From Verrucomicrobium sp. (GTDB lineage: Bacteria; Verrucomicrobiota; Verrucomicrobiia; Limisphaerales; UBA9464), in contig JAJTFN010000028.1 of assembly GCA_021298285.1 (NCBI GenBank), positions 1 through 40,924 on the forward strand: DNA of 40,924 bases, in the 5' to 3' direction. Of this stretch, positions 17,901 through 27,028 are shown one piece after another; the first letter of the stretch is position 1; each line of letters opens with the position of its first letter. A program made the position numbers and the translations under genes. Below the pieces are notes generated by a model. The model was given only the letters and a program-made list of their open reading frames with translations. It was not told the origin of the DNA and ran no database searches.

Positions 17901-18818
17901 TCAGCCCCCGGACCATCGCCGCCAAAGGCGACGCTGACCCAATTCGCAGAGGTCGTCGACCTCGATGGCGCTCCATCGGGGGCCCAGCCCGCATCCGGCC
18001 GCCGCCCGGCTGTAAGACTCCCGGAGGCCGGACCCGGCGGCCAGCACGATGGGAGTGTCGTCGCCCGGAAGGGCCCGAAGCTCGGCCCCGATCAGCAGGC
18101 CGCTCAGGAAGGCCCGGTTGGCCGCGGGCGGGCGGCCGTGGAGGACCTGTCGGACCCGCACCTGGAACAGCGCGGCGCCGAGTGCCATCCGGCCCGACGA
18201 CGCCACGCCCTCGTCGAAGGCCCCGGCATCCCCGTCGCCGGAGTCGGCCTGCCTGTCGGCCTCCGCGTCGATCGAATGGCGCAGCACGCTGTGGCGGCCC
18301 AGCACCTCGAACAGCTCGCCCGTCAGGAAGGTGGCGATGGCGGTCACCGCCCCCGACTCGACCCGCAGGTGCTTGGAATGGGTGCCCGGCAGGACGAGCG
18401 TCGCCATGGCCGGAAGGGCGGCGCCCGACTGCTCGGCCCAGCCGAGGGCTTGCGTCTCCTCGCCACGCATCATGTCGGACACGCCGCGGACTCCCGACAC
18501 CAGGTGCACCCCGGGCAGGACCTGCTCGGAGAGCACGCCCGACCCGTCGAGGGCGAACGGCAGCCGGGCATAGGGCAGCTCGCGCCAGCCGATGCTCGAA
18601 CCGGCCATGCCCGAGACCACCACCGGGAGGCCTTCCGGCGCACCCAGCCGCCCGAGCCCCCGCCGAAGCGCCCCGGCGAAGGCCTCCGCCCGGTCGCCGC
18701 CCAGGGCGGCCAGCCGCGCCGCGCCCTCGTCGGAAGCCGTCTCGCGGCACCCCCCGTCCGGACCCCGCCAGCGGAGCCGCAGGCGGGACGTGCCCCAGTC
18801 GCAGGCGATGAAGCTCAT
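17901..18818 (-). CDS. dgoK: 2-dehydro-3-deoxygalactonokinase
   Basis: DgoK phosphorylates 2-keto-3-deoxy-D-galactonate at C6, the step before the aldolase. The 305-residue product is a typical ASKHA-fold sugar-acid kinase of normal length, with the N-terminal phosphate loop DWGTS at 7-11, MAGSSIGWRE at 71-80, MRGEETQ at 117-123, LPGTHSKH at 143-150 and TGELFEVL at 166-173. The second half carries LSGLLIGAELRAL and an adenosine-binding-like LAAGSGLRE. Its ATG at 18818 overlaps the stop of the lactonase gene by four bases, and the aldolase begins about 95 bases after its stop, so the three genes form one operon. No galactonate dehydratase is present within the window. Confidence 0.93.
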   Translation of the reverse strand: MSFIACDWGTSRLRLRWRGPDGGCRETASDEGAARLAALGGDRAEAFAGALRRGLGRLGAPEGLPVVVSGMAGSSIGWRELPYARLPFALDGSGVLSEQVLPGVHLVSGVRGVSDMMRGEETQALGWAEQSGAALPAMATLVLPGTHSKHLRVESGAVTAIATFLTGELFEVLGRHSVLRHSIDAEADRQADSGDGDAGAFDEGVASSGRMALGAALFQVRVRQVLHGRPPAANRAFLSGLLIGAELRALPGDDTPIVLAAGSGLRESYSRAAAGCGLGPRWSAIEVDDLCELGQRRLWRRWSGG

Positions 18819-19723
18819 CGGGCGGCCTTCCATCGGGCCCATTCCAGCCCGGGACGATCCACCCGGAAACTCACCAGCCGCTGGGCGTGGGCCTCGGTGA
18901 CGTAGACCGTGCGGCCATCCTCGCCGCCGAAGCAAAGGTTCGTGGGGTGCGGCCCGAGCACGTCGATCTCGCGCAGGATCTCGGCCTTCGGAGAGATCTT
19001 CACCACGGTGCCCTTGCCATGACGGGTGGCGTACAGGTTGCCGTCCACATCGCAACGCATCCCGTCGAAGCCATGGTCCGGGAACTCCTTGAAGATCCGG
19101 CGCTTGCCGAGGCGGCCGCCCCGGCCGATGTCGAAGACCCAGATGCGCCGCTGGACGCTCTCGTTGACGTACAGGCGGCGGCCGTCGGGGCTGACCTCGA
19201 TGCCATTGGTGGTGCCCATGCCCTCGGCCTCCCGGTGGGCCACCCCCTTCCGATCAATGCGCCACAGCTGCCCGGTGCCGTCCTTCCAGTTCGGGTCGCT
19301 GGCGTAGAGGGTTCCGTCGGCGGCGATGGCCAGGTCGTTGGGCTGGTTCATCCGGGCGTCGTGCACCAGCACGGTGATCTGGCGGGTGGCCGGGTCGATG
19401 CGGTGCACATTGTGGCCCGTGTAGTCGGCGACGTACATCCGGCCGGCGCGGTCGAAACGGATGCCGTTGCCCGCGCTTCCCTCGGGCAAGGCGACAAAGC
19501 GCTCGGCCCGGCCATCCGGCGTCACGCGCGCGATGTTGCGGGCGTCCCCGTAGCCGACGCAGAACACCGTGCCGGAGCGGTCGCAGGCGGGCCCCTCGAT
19601 GAGCTTGTTGAACCCCTCCGACGAGAACGGACGGGCTTCCCAGAGGGTCTCGGCGTGGATCGGGAACGGTGCCAGCAGGGAAAGCGCGAGGGATCCGAGC
19701 GCCATCATTCGGGAGGAGATCAT
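18815..19723 (-). CDS. Exported SMP-30/gluconolactonase-like lactonase
   Basis: SMP-30 family enzymes hydrolyse sugar lactones with a divalent metal in a six-bladed propeller. The 302-residue product shows the expected metal and substrate positions: Glu43 (LIEGPACD), Asn129 (NQPNDLAIAADG), Asn173 (TTNGIEVSPDG) and Asp220 (GFDGMRCDVDGNLY). It begins with a signal peptide (core MMALGSLALSLLAPFPIHA), so it should act outside the cytoplasm, unlike the usual cytosolic lactonases. It is the first gene of the operon with DgoK and DgoA; hydrolysis of galactono-lactone outside the inner membrane followed by uptake would fit, but this is inferred. The ATG at 19723 is chosen; an ATG five codons later is possible. 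Confidence 0.88.
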   Translation of the reverse strand: MISSRMMALGSLALSLLAPFPIHAETLWEARPFSSEGFNKLIEGPACDRSGTVFCVGYGDARNIARVTPDGRAERFVALPEGSAGNGIRFDRAGRMYVADYTGHNVHRIDPATRQITVLVHDARMNQPNDLAIAADGTLYASDPNWKDGTGQLWRIDRKGVAHREAEGMGTTNGIEVSPDGRRLYVNESVQRRIWVFDIGRGGRLGKRRIFKEFPDHGFDGMRCDVDGNLYATRHGKGTVVKISPKAEILREIDVLGPHPTNLCFGGEDGRTVYVTEAHAQRLVSFRVDRPGLEWARWKAAR

Positions 19724-19772
19724 GACCCGGATGCTGTGGCGGGAAGGCCTCGAAGGCCAGCCGGGGCGTCCG

Positions 19773-19811
19773 AAAAAAGAGGGGCCGGATCGACCGATTC
19801 GATCCGGCCCC
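19773..19811 (-). terminator. Rho-independent terminator of the 1002-residue exported protein gene
   Basis: A 12-bp perfect stem (ggggccggatcg at 19781-19792 with its complement at 19800-19811) and a 7-base loop is preceded on the plus strand by six A residues at 19773-19778. On the minus strand this reads as a GC-rich hairpin followed by Ts, about 35 bases beyond the stop at 19846. It should separate that gene from the sugar-acid operon. Confidence 0.85.
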
Positions 19812-19845
19812 CGTGACGGGCGGGTTCAAGGCCCGGCGCCCGGCC

Positions 19846-22800
19846 TCAGCGCTTGATGGCGCGCAGGAACCTGGCCGCGTCGGTGCCGAGCGGCAGCGTG
19901 ATCGGGGTGTTGGCCCCCGGCTGGGCGACCCACGGGCCGGTCAGGCTCGGGGCCACCTCGAAGACGAAGCCCGCGGGCAGCGGCTGCGGGTCGGAGGTGA
20001 TGCTCAACTGGCCATTGACCAGGGCCACCGAGATGCGCGGGGTGGTGGTGGAGGAACCACCGGCCGCCGGCGTCGGGTCGTCCTTCGGCGCCGGGTGCGA
20101 GATCACCGTGTAGAAGTTGACCTCCTTGGTGGAATTGGCCCCTTGGTCGGGCTGGTTCTGCAGGTTGATCTCGCCCTTGGCGGCCACGAGGATCTCCTTG
20201 GTGGTCATGGCGACGCTCATGCCGACCGAGCGGATGCCGCCCACCGGCGAGGCGTTGACGAAGGGCAGGAAGCTTGGCGTGAGCGGCTTCACCGTCTTGG
20301 TGGCCTCGTCCATCTCGAAGACGCGGGCGGCCACCTGCTGGGCCTCGTAGCCGTCGGGCTTCGACACCCAGGCCACCGTGAAGCGGCCCAAGCCATCGGC
20401 ACCGACCACGGCACGGTCGGCATCGGCCCGGAAGCCGCCTTCGCTCACGTCGGCCAAGGCGGCCAGCGCGCGGGTGCGGGCGTCCCAGATGGCGACACGG
20501 ACCGCCGTCGAACCCACCACCCGGCCCACCAGGAACACCCAGGGCTGGTTGATGTGGCCACCCAGGCGGGTGCCGTCGCCGCGGCCGCCGTCGAAGTTCT
20601 CGCCGGAGGTCGACTGGGCGACGGGCTCGCCCTGCTGCTCACCAGCATTGTTGTAGAAGTACAGCTTGCCGGCGACGCGGACCGCGAAGCCACCCTTGAA
20701 GGCGGCGACATTGGCCCAGAGGTCGCCGTCGGCCACCTTGAAGGACTCCTTCACCACCTTGCCGTCGGGCGAGAAGATGGTGGCGGTGGCGCAGTTGCCG
20801 TCGGTGCGGATCTGGTTGGAACGGTCCTCCACGACCGAGACGAAGTTGCCGTCGCTCAGGGCGGCGACATCGCCGCCGAAGCGGGTGATCTGGTTGCCCG
20901 GGGCCGCGCCCGAGGTGCGCCGGCCGTTGGCCGAATCCTGGGCCTTGCTCATTGCCGTCTGGACGAGGGTGGCCGGGTCGATCTTGAAGGTCTGAACCGT
21001 GCCGTAGCGTCCGTCGCCGAGCCGGTCGAAGCCGCCGGTGAAGCGGTTGTCGCTGTTGAAGCCGTCCACCACGTGCGGGGAGGCCTCGGCACCGGTGATG
21101 AAGTGGACCGCGCCCGGACGGGGATCACCCGCCACGCGGCCCGGATTGCCGTTCTGGCGCGAGGCGTTGATGGCCCCCTTGAAGGGCACCCCGGCATCGT
21201 TGAAGAAGGCCTCGCCCAGCTTCATCGCGCCGCCGGCCGCCGGCTGGAGGGCCACCACGTAGCGCTGCTCGGCGGTGCTGCCGTCGGCGAAGGTGTTGGC
21301 CTCGACCAGGAAGGTGGAGGTGCCCAGCACGGAGGCGAAGGGCTCCCAGTTGCCGAGCGAGTCGGCCGCCGGGACGATCACCGGCGTGTCGGCCACGATG
21401 CGTTTGAGGCCCGCCGACTCGATGCTGCCCGGCCGCACCGGGATGACGAACTGGCGCATGGCCACGACCCGCTTGTCCGGCTCGCCGCTGTTCAGGCTTT
21501 CCCAGACCACCGCGATGGAATCGTTGCGGAAGGCCACCCGGGGATTCCTGGCCTCGAGGGTGTCCGCCGCGGGCAGTTCCTTCTCGCTGACGTGGAAGGT
21601 CTTGCCGAGGGGCTTGCCCGTGGCGTCGAAGACCCGGGCCATGACGATCTTGGCGCTGCCGCCGGTGCCCGAGGCGTCGTCGAACACGACGGCCACGCGG
21701 CCGAGCGAGTCGATGCCGACATCGCAGCGGCCCGGGGCCAGCAGTTCCAGGTCGTCGGCCACCGAGCGGCTCCAGCGCAGGGTACCGTTGGCGTTGAGCA
21801 CGCTGAGCCAGACCTGGCTCTTGCCATCGGCATCCTTGCCGATGGCGACCGAGGCGTAGGCGTCGTTGCCATTGCCGTGGAAGCCCACCCCGTCACCCCG
21901 CCCACCGGCGCCGGCGATCGGGTTGCCCGCGACGGCCGCCAGGTCGATGTTGGTCGAGATCGGCGTGCCGGCATTGTCGAAGAGCCGGATGCGGCCCGCG
22001 CCGTTGTCCGAGAAGCGCACGGCGAACCCGTTTTTGGTCACGCCCGACCCGTGCCACATCTCGCTCTTGGTGGCGGTGGCGCTGGCCAACTGGGTGGCCT
22101 TGACCTCCTTGCCGGTCTTGTCGACCACCCGGACGATCACGTGGTTGGCCGCGGCCTCGCCCTTGTAGACGCTGACCAGGTCATCCCCCTGCCGGCTCTC
22201 GCCGACCACCACCACGTTGCCCGTGGAGAGGAACTCCCAGTCGCCGATGCGGATGTTGCCGGAACGAGCGCCGTACTCGACCGGCACGCCATTGACGATG
22301 CCCACCGGGGTGCCCGCGTCGGTCAACAACTGGACGGCCGGCCAGTCGCCCGCGTCCTGGTAGCCGGCGAACTCGACCACCTCGAGCCCCAGGTCGAACG
22401 AGGTCGAACCCATGCCCAGTCCGTCACCGAACAGGTTCGACTTGATCTTGGGTCCCCACCCGGTGCGCCCCGAGACGGCGCTGCCGTCCTTGCGGAAGTA
22501 GGACAGGAATCGGGAGGTGAGCGTCTGTCCGGCGAAGGCCGGATCCACCGAGGTGATGGCGGTCTCGGGGGTGATCGGCTTGCTGTCACGGTCGAAGAGC
22601 GTCCAGACGGCCTCCAGGTCCGAGAGGGCGTCTCCGTCGTCCTCCCAGCCCACGATCACGTTGCCGTTTCGGCCGATGGCCACGCCCAGGCTTTCGGTCT
22701 TGGAGTTGTTGATGGTGTCGGACGTGTTGACGTAGACGGTCTCCCCGACGGGATTGACGCCATTGTCCTCCGGTTTTCCCGGAAGCGCTTGGCCGAAGGC

Positions 22801-22854
22801 CTGCGCCGCCACGAAGGCGGCCGCCAGGAACGGCAGGTTTCTTTGGAGGTTCAT
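19846..22854 (-). CDS. Giant exported protein of unknown function with verrucomicrobial C-terminal domain
   Basis: The 1002-residue product begins with a signal peptide (MNLQRNLPFLAAAFVAAQAF, cleavage after G-QA). The body has many short repeats of the type seen in beta-propeller or sialidase-like exported proteins, such as GVAIGRNGNVIVGWEDDGD, VGIDSLGRVAVVFDDASG, VAALSDGNFVSVVEDRSN and VVGADGLGRFTVAWVSKPD. These suggest a propeller fold, but no catalytic signature is visible. A linker PAPKDDPTPAAGGSSTTTP leads to a terminal domain of about 65 residues ending AARFLRAIKR, which resembles the end of the discoidin-repeat protein at 5287. A surface-anchored binding protein is a reasonable guess. 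It stands alone, with a terminator downstream and a long gene-free region upstream. Confidence 0.75.
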   Translation of the reverse strand: MNLQRNLPFLAAAFVAAQAFGQALPGKPEDNGVNPVGETVYVNTSDTINNSKTESLGVAIGRNGNVIVGWEDDGDALSDLEAVWTLFDRDSKPITPETAITSVDPAFAGQTLTSRFLSYFRKDGSAVSGRTGWGPKIKSNLFGDGLGMGSTSFDLGLEVVEFAGYQDAGDWPAVQLLTDAGTPVGIVNGVPVEYGARSGNIRIGDWEFLSTGNVVVVGESRQGDDLVSVYKGEAAANHVIVRVVDKTGKEVKATQLASATATKSEMWHGSGVTKNGFAVRFSDNGAGRIRLFDNAGTPISTNIDLAAVAGNPIAGAGGRGDGVGFHGNGNDAYASVAIGKDADGKSQVWLSVLNANGTLRWSRSVADDLELLAPGRCDVGIDSLGRVAVVFDDASGTGGSAKIVMARVFDATGKPLGKTFHVSEKELPAADTLEARNPRVAFRNDSIAVVWESLNSGEPDKRVVAMRQFVIPVRPGSIESAGLKRIVADTPVIVPAADSLGNWEPFASVLGTSTFLVEANTFADGSTAEQRYVVALQPAAGGAMKLGEAFFNDAGVPFKGAINASRQNGNPGRVAGDPRPGAVHFITGAEASPHVVDGFNSDNRFTGGFDRLGDGRYGTVQTFKIDPATLVQTAMSKAQDSANGRRTSGAAPGNQITRFGGDVAALSDGNFVSVVEDRSNQIRTDGNCATATIFSPDGKVVKESFKVADGDLWANVAAFKGGFAVRVAGKLYFYNNAGEQQGEPVAQSTSGENFDGGRGDGTRLGGHINQPWVFLVGRVVGSTAVRVAIWDARTRALAALADVSEGGFRADADRAVVGADGLGRFTVAWVSKPDGYEAQQVAARVFEMDEATKTVKPLTPSFLPFVNASPVGGIRSVGMSVAMTTKEILVAAKGEINLQNQPDQGANSTKEVNFYTVISHPAPKDDPTPAAGGSSTTTPRISVALVNGQLSITSDPQPLPAGFVFEVAPSLTGPWVAQPGANTPITLPLGTDAARFLRAIKR

Positions 22855-23239
22855 GCGGTGTGGTGCTGCGTTGCGTTGCCCTCCGATCGGGCCGATGTCC
22901 GGATGTCGACGGAGTCCGTCGACGACGCGACCGGCGCTCCGGACGGTCCGGCAGGAGGGGGTTCGACACGCTGGCTACGCCTGTGGATTACATTTGGCAA
23001 CGAGTTTCCGATTCTTTTTGGAGTCCCCGGAAAACAGGTAAAAATGCCCATTTTTTGAGCTTTTCCAGCCATCCCGCCGGAGAGGGGTCAGGCGGGTTGG
23101 TCCCGGAATCCGTCACCACCGCAGGGGCATGGTTTGAACGCCTGAAACCGGAGCACCCAGGCGACGCCCCTGGGAACGGCTCCGAGACTGCGGCATTGTT
23201 TCTCCGGTCCCAAGGCATAGCCTGTCCCCTCATTCGCCC
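22855..23239. other. Divergent gene-free region between two exported-protein genes
   Basis: These 385 bases separate the divergent genes starting at 22854 (-) and 23240 (+), so both promoters should lie here. The middle (about 23000-23065) is clearly AT-richer than the surroundings. It contains a small inverted repeat, aaaaatg-cc-cattttt, at 23040-23055 that could be an operator. A weak plus-strand candidate is TTGTTT with TAGCCT 16 bases later, just before 23240. No gene, tRNA or terminator was recognised. Confidence 0.45.
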
Positions 23240-25450
23240 ATGATGCACCGGTTCGTCCATCGCGTCGGTCGGCTCCTGACCGGAGGGCTGCTTTCCCTGG
23301 CAGCCGGTCGTGCCTCGGGCGAACCAGCCGCGGGAGCGCGTTATGTGGAAACGGTCAAACCCCTGCTCACGCGGTCCTGCGTCGGCTGCCACGGGGCCGT
23401 GCGACCGAAGGCGGGCCTCCGGCTCGACACCGCGGCGGGAGCCTTGAAGGGGGGTGACTCGGGGCCGGCCCTCCGACCGGGCGACCCCGACGGGAGCCTC
23501 CTGGTGCAGGTGGTCGAGGGCACCCACCCGTCGATCGACCAGATGCCCTACCGGCGCACCCCGCTGGATCCGGCCGAGATGGAAACGCTCCGGAACTGGA
23601 TCGCCGAGGGAGCCACAGCACCAACGACGGAGACGCCCGGGGTGTTCGTCCACTGGGCCTTCGTGGCGCCCACGCGTCCGCCGGTGCCACGGGTCGCCCA
23701 CGGGACCGAAGGCGCGCCGCCGAACCCGATCGACGCGTTCGTCCGCGGACGCCAGGAACGCCTGGGCCTGCGGCCCTCGCCGCCGGCCGATCCGGCCACC
23801 TGGCTGCGCCGGGTGCACCTCGACCTGGTCGGCCTGCCGCCCGAGCCCGAGGAGGTCGATCGCTTCGTGGCCAGCGACTCTCCCTTGGAACGCGGCCGGG
23901 TGATCGACCGCTTGCTCGGTTCGCCGCACCACGGGGAGCGCTGGGGCCGCTGGTGGCTCGACATCGCCCGCTATGCCGATTCCAACGGCTACAGCATCGA
24001 CGCCCCCCGCTCCATCTGGCCCTACCGCGACGCCGTGGTGGCGGCCCTCAACGCCGACCAGCCCTTCGACACGTTCGTGGTCGAGCAGCTCGCCGGGGAC
24101 CTGCTGCCCGGGGCCACCCTGGCCCAGCGCGTGGCCACGGGGTTCCACCGGAACACCCAGATCAACCAGGAGGGCGGCATCGACCCGGAGCAGTTCCGCA
24201 TCGAGTCGGTCTTCGACCGCGTGGCCACCACCGGCTCGGGCCTGCTGGGGCTGAGCATCGGGTGCGCCCAGTGCCACGACCACAAGTTCGACCCGATCTC
24301 CCACCGTGACTACTACGGCCTGTTCGCCTTCTTCAACGACCAGGACGAGCCGACGCTCGAGCTGCCGGGGGTGCCGGCCGGCACGGTCGATCCGAAGGGA
24401 AAGGCCGCCGGCTGGGCCACCACGCTGGTCTTGAGCGAACGCAGCCAGCCACGCACGACGCGGCGCTTCATCCAGGGCGATTTCACCCGGCCGGCCGAGC
24501 CGGTGGAGCCGGCGACACCCGGGGTCCTGCCGCCGCTGCCGGCCGGGCCCGCCCGCCGGGCCAGCCGCCTCGACCTGGCCCGGTGGCTGGTCTCGCCCAA
24601 CCACCCGCTGACGGCCCGCGTGGTGGTCAACCGCATCTGGCAGCAATACTTCGGACGCGGCCTCGTGGAGACCGAGAACGACTTCGGCACCCAGGGAACC
24701 CCACCCTCCCACCCGGAGCTGCTCGACTGGTTGGCGGTCGAGTTGCAGGAATCGGGCTGGAGCCTCAGGCACCTGCACCGGCTCATCACCGGATCGGCCA
24801 CCTACGGCCAGTCGTCGGTCGCACGTGCGGACCTGCGCGAAAGCGACCCGCTCAACCGCTGGCTTGCCCGGCAGAACCGCCTGCGCCTCGACGCCGAGAT
24901 CATCCGGGACGTCGCGCTGGCCGCCTCGGGCCGACTTGACCGCACGCTGGGCGGACCGCCGGTGCAACCCCCGCAGCCGGCCGGCCTGGGGGCCTTCACG
25001 CAGAGCAACCGCGATTGGGCGGCCAGCCCCGGGGGCCAGCGCTTCCGCCGCGCCCTCTACACGCGGCTCCAGCGGGCCACCCTGCACCCGGCCCTGGCGG
25101 TCTTCGACGCGCCCGACAGCTTCACGACCTGCACCCGCCGGCTGCGCAGCAACACCCCGCTGCAGGCCCTCACGCTGCTGAACGACGCCCAGTTCCACGA
25201 ACTGGCCCAGGCGCTGGCCCGGCGCATGGCCGGGAGCCCGGGCCCGGAGCCCGAGCGGATCGCCCGAGCCTTCCAGCGCTGCACGGCCCGTCGACCCGCC
25301 CCGGAAGAGATGGCCCCCCTCCTGGCGCTGCTCCGCACCGAGGGCTCCGCCTCCACGTCGCCAACCTCGCCCGAAGGACCACCGGCCGCCGGCTGGGTCG
25401 CCGTGGCTCGGGTGCTCCTGAACCTCGACGAAACCATCACCCGGGAATGA
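23240..25450 (+). CDS. Planctomycete-type cytochrome protein (PSCyt1-DUF1549-DUF1553)
   Basis: A 736-residue exported protein of the large PVC family with an N-terminal planctomycete cytochrome C segment (CVGCH at 47-51) after a signal-like start, then DUF1549 (PSCyt2, about 163-370) and DUF1553 (PSD1, about 430-700). A second heme-like site, CAQCH, lies at 342-346. Hallmarks are RVHLDLVGLPPEPEEV, WWLDIARYADSNGY, NRIWQQYFGRGLVETENDFG and SNTPLQALTLLND. The section between DUF1549 and DUF1553 (about 370-430) is shorter than in many relatives. Its TGA overlaps the ATG of the DUF1501 gene (ATGA), a pairing that is usual for these families. The enzymatic role is unproven; such genes often accompany polysaccharide or sulfatase loci, but none is present here. 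Confidence 0.92.
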   Translation: MMHRFVHRVGRLLTGGLLSLAAGRASGEPAAGARYVETVKPLLTRSCVGCHGAVRPKAGLRLDTAAGALKGGDSGPALRPGDPDGSLLVQVVEGTHPSIDQMPYRRTPLDPAEMETLRNWIAEGATAPTTETPGVFVHWAFVAPTRPPVPRVAHGTEGAPPNPIDAFVRGRQERLGLRPSPPADPATWLRRVHLDLVGLPPEPEEVDRFVASDSPLERGRVIDRLLGSPHHGERWGRWWLDIARYADSNGYSIDAPRSIWPYRDAVVAALNADQPFDTFVVEQLAGDLLPGATLAQRVATGFHRNTQINQEGGIDPEQFRIESVFDRVATTGSGLLGLSIGCAQCHDHKFDPISHRDYYGLFAFFNDQDEPTLELPGVPAGTVDPKGKAAGWATTLVLSERSQPRTTRRFIQGDFTRPAEPVEPATPGVLPPLPAGPARRASRLDLARWLVSPNHPLTARVVVNRIWQQYFGRGLVETENDFGTQGTPPSHPELLDWLAVELQESGWSLRHLHRLITGSATYGQSSVARADLRESDPLNRWLARQNRLRLDAEIIRDVALAASGRLDRTLGGPPVQPPQPAGLGAFTQSNRDWAASPGGQRFRRALYTRLQRATLHPALAVFDAPDSFTTCTRRLRSNTPLQALTLLNDAQFHELAQALARRMAGSPGPEPERIARAFQRCTARRPAPEEMAPLLALLRTEGSASTSPTSPEGPPAAGWVAVARVLLNLDETITRE

Positions 25451-26964
25451 ACCCCGACGACTCCGCCCCGGACGCCCCCCGGGCCACCCCCCAGGTGCCA
25501 CCCTCGCTGGCCGACCTCACCCGCCGGCACTTCTTCGGCCGCTGCGCCCTCGGCATCGGCAACCTCGCCCTGGCGTCCCTGTTGGCCGAAGGCGGCCGAC
25601 CACCGAGGACCGAACCTCCACCCTCCCCGGCCCCATCGGCGACCGGCAGGGAACCGCTCGAGGCCAAGCCCACGCACCACCGGGCCCGGGCCAAGAGCAT
25701 CATCTACCTCTTCATGGCCGGGGGCCCGAGCCAGCTCGAGCTCTTCGATGCCAAGCCTCGGCTCAACCAGCTCAGCGGGCAGGCCATCCCGCCGTCATTC
25801 CTCGAGGGCAAGCGCTTCGCCTTCATGGACTCGTCCTTCAAGAACAAGTCCACCCTGCTGGGCACCAGGCGCACCTTCCGCCAGCACGGGCAGTCCGGGG
25901 CCACCGTGAGCGACCTGCTGCCGCACATCGCCGGCATCGTCGACGACATCGCGCTGGTCAAGACCTGCGCCACCAACCTTTTCAACCACGCACCGGCCAA
26001 GCTCTTCATGAACACCGGCAGCGGCCAGTTCGGCCGGCCGAGCCTGGGCTCGTGGGTCACCTACGGCATCGGGAGCGAGTCGCGCGACCTGCCCGGATTC
26101 GTCGTGCTCCAGAGCGGGCCCCGCGGGCCGAGGGGCGGGGCCGTGAACTGGTCGAGCGGATTCCTGCCGACCACACACCAGGGGGTTCCGCTGAGGGGTT
26201 CGGGCGACCCCATCCTCAACCTTGGCCGGCCCGCGGGCATCGGCGAGGAGGCGCAGCGCCGCGCCCTCGACACCCTCCGCGAGCTGAACCTCCGCCGGGC
26301 CTCCGAGACGGGCGACCCCGAGATCCTCACGCGCATCGCCAGCTACGAGATGGCCTGGCGGATGCAGGCGAGCGCACCCGAGCTCACCGACCTCCGGGGC
26401 GAGTCCGACGCCACGCTGGCCCTCTACGGCTGCACCCGCGACACGCCGAGCTTCGCCCGCAACTGCCTGCTGGCCCGGCGGCTCGTCGAGCGGGGCGTGC
26501 GCTTCGTGCAGCTCTACCACACCAACTAGGATTCCCACGGCGGGCCCGGCGAGACCCTCGAGGACGACCTCGCCAAGGTGGCCCACCAGGTCGACCAGGG
26601 CTCGGCCGCGCTGGTCCGGGACCTGAAGTCGCGTGGGCTGCTCGACGACGTCGTTGTCGTGTGGGGTGGCGAATTCGGGCGGACGCCGATGGGCGAGACG
26701 CGCGAGAAGACCGGGCGCAACCACCACATCGACGCCTTCACCATGTGGTTCGCCGGCGCGGGCATCCGGGCGGGCCAGGTGCTGGGCGAGACCGACGAGC
26801 TGGGCTTCAACCCGGTGTCCGACCGGGCCCACGTGCACGACCTGCACGCCACCCTGCTGCACCTGCTGGGCCTGGACCACCAGCGCCTGACCTTCCGTTT
26901 CCAGGGCCGCGACTACCGCCTCACCGACATCCACGGCGAGTTGCTCCACAAGCTCATCGCCTGA
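25447..26964 (+). pseudogene. DUF1501 protein interrupted by an in-frame TAG
   Basis: Read through, this is a full-length 505-residue DUF1501 (sulfatase-like fold) protein. It has a twin-arginine-like export signal (TRRHFFGRCALGIGNLALAS, residues 25-44), then IIYLFMAGGPSQLELFDAKP and, after the break, [30 protein letters not shown] and [14 protein letters not shown]. Codon 361 (26527-26529) is TAG, exactly where relatives carry Trp in YHT(N/D)WD(S/H)HGG. A single G-to-A change from TGG explains it. The 144 codons beyond the stop remain intact and conserved, so the change is recent, is suppressed, or is a sequence error. The start at 25447 overlaps the DUF1553 gene stop. Without read-through the protein would lose its C-terminal active-site-like motifs. 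Confidence 0.9.
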
Positions 26965-27017
26965 CCCGGCTCCCCCGGTTTCGTTTCCCTTCGGGGGCCG
27001 GATCGACTATCCCCACC

Positions 27018-27021
27018 GGAG
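27018..27021 (+). promoter_or_regulatory. Ribosome binding site of the PVC heme protein gene
   Basis: GGAG lies seven bases before the ATG at 27029. It is one of the few recognisable Shine-Dalgarno sites here, and it agrees with the signal peptide that begins at this ATG. Confidence 0.6.
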
Positions 27022-27028
27022 ACACCGC

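Noticed and set aside
23040-23055. AT-rich inverted repeat aaaaatg-cc-cattttt as a terminator
   Set aside because: The stem is AT-rich and short and stands in a divergent promoter region with no gene ending nearby; at most it is an operator.
19813-23058. A 1081-codon plus-strand open frame
   Set aside because: Shadow of the 1002-residue exported protein; no recognisable domain, and it runs through the terminator and the start region of the real gene.
26527-26529. TAG as a reassigned sense codon
   Set aside because: The LOG gene ends with TAG right at its conserved C-terminus and rpmB also uses TAG, so TAG acts as stop in this genome.
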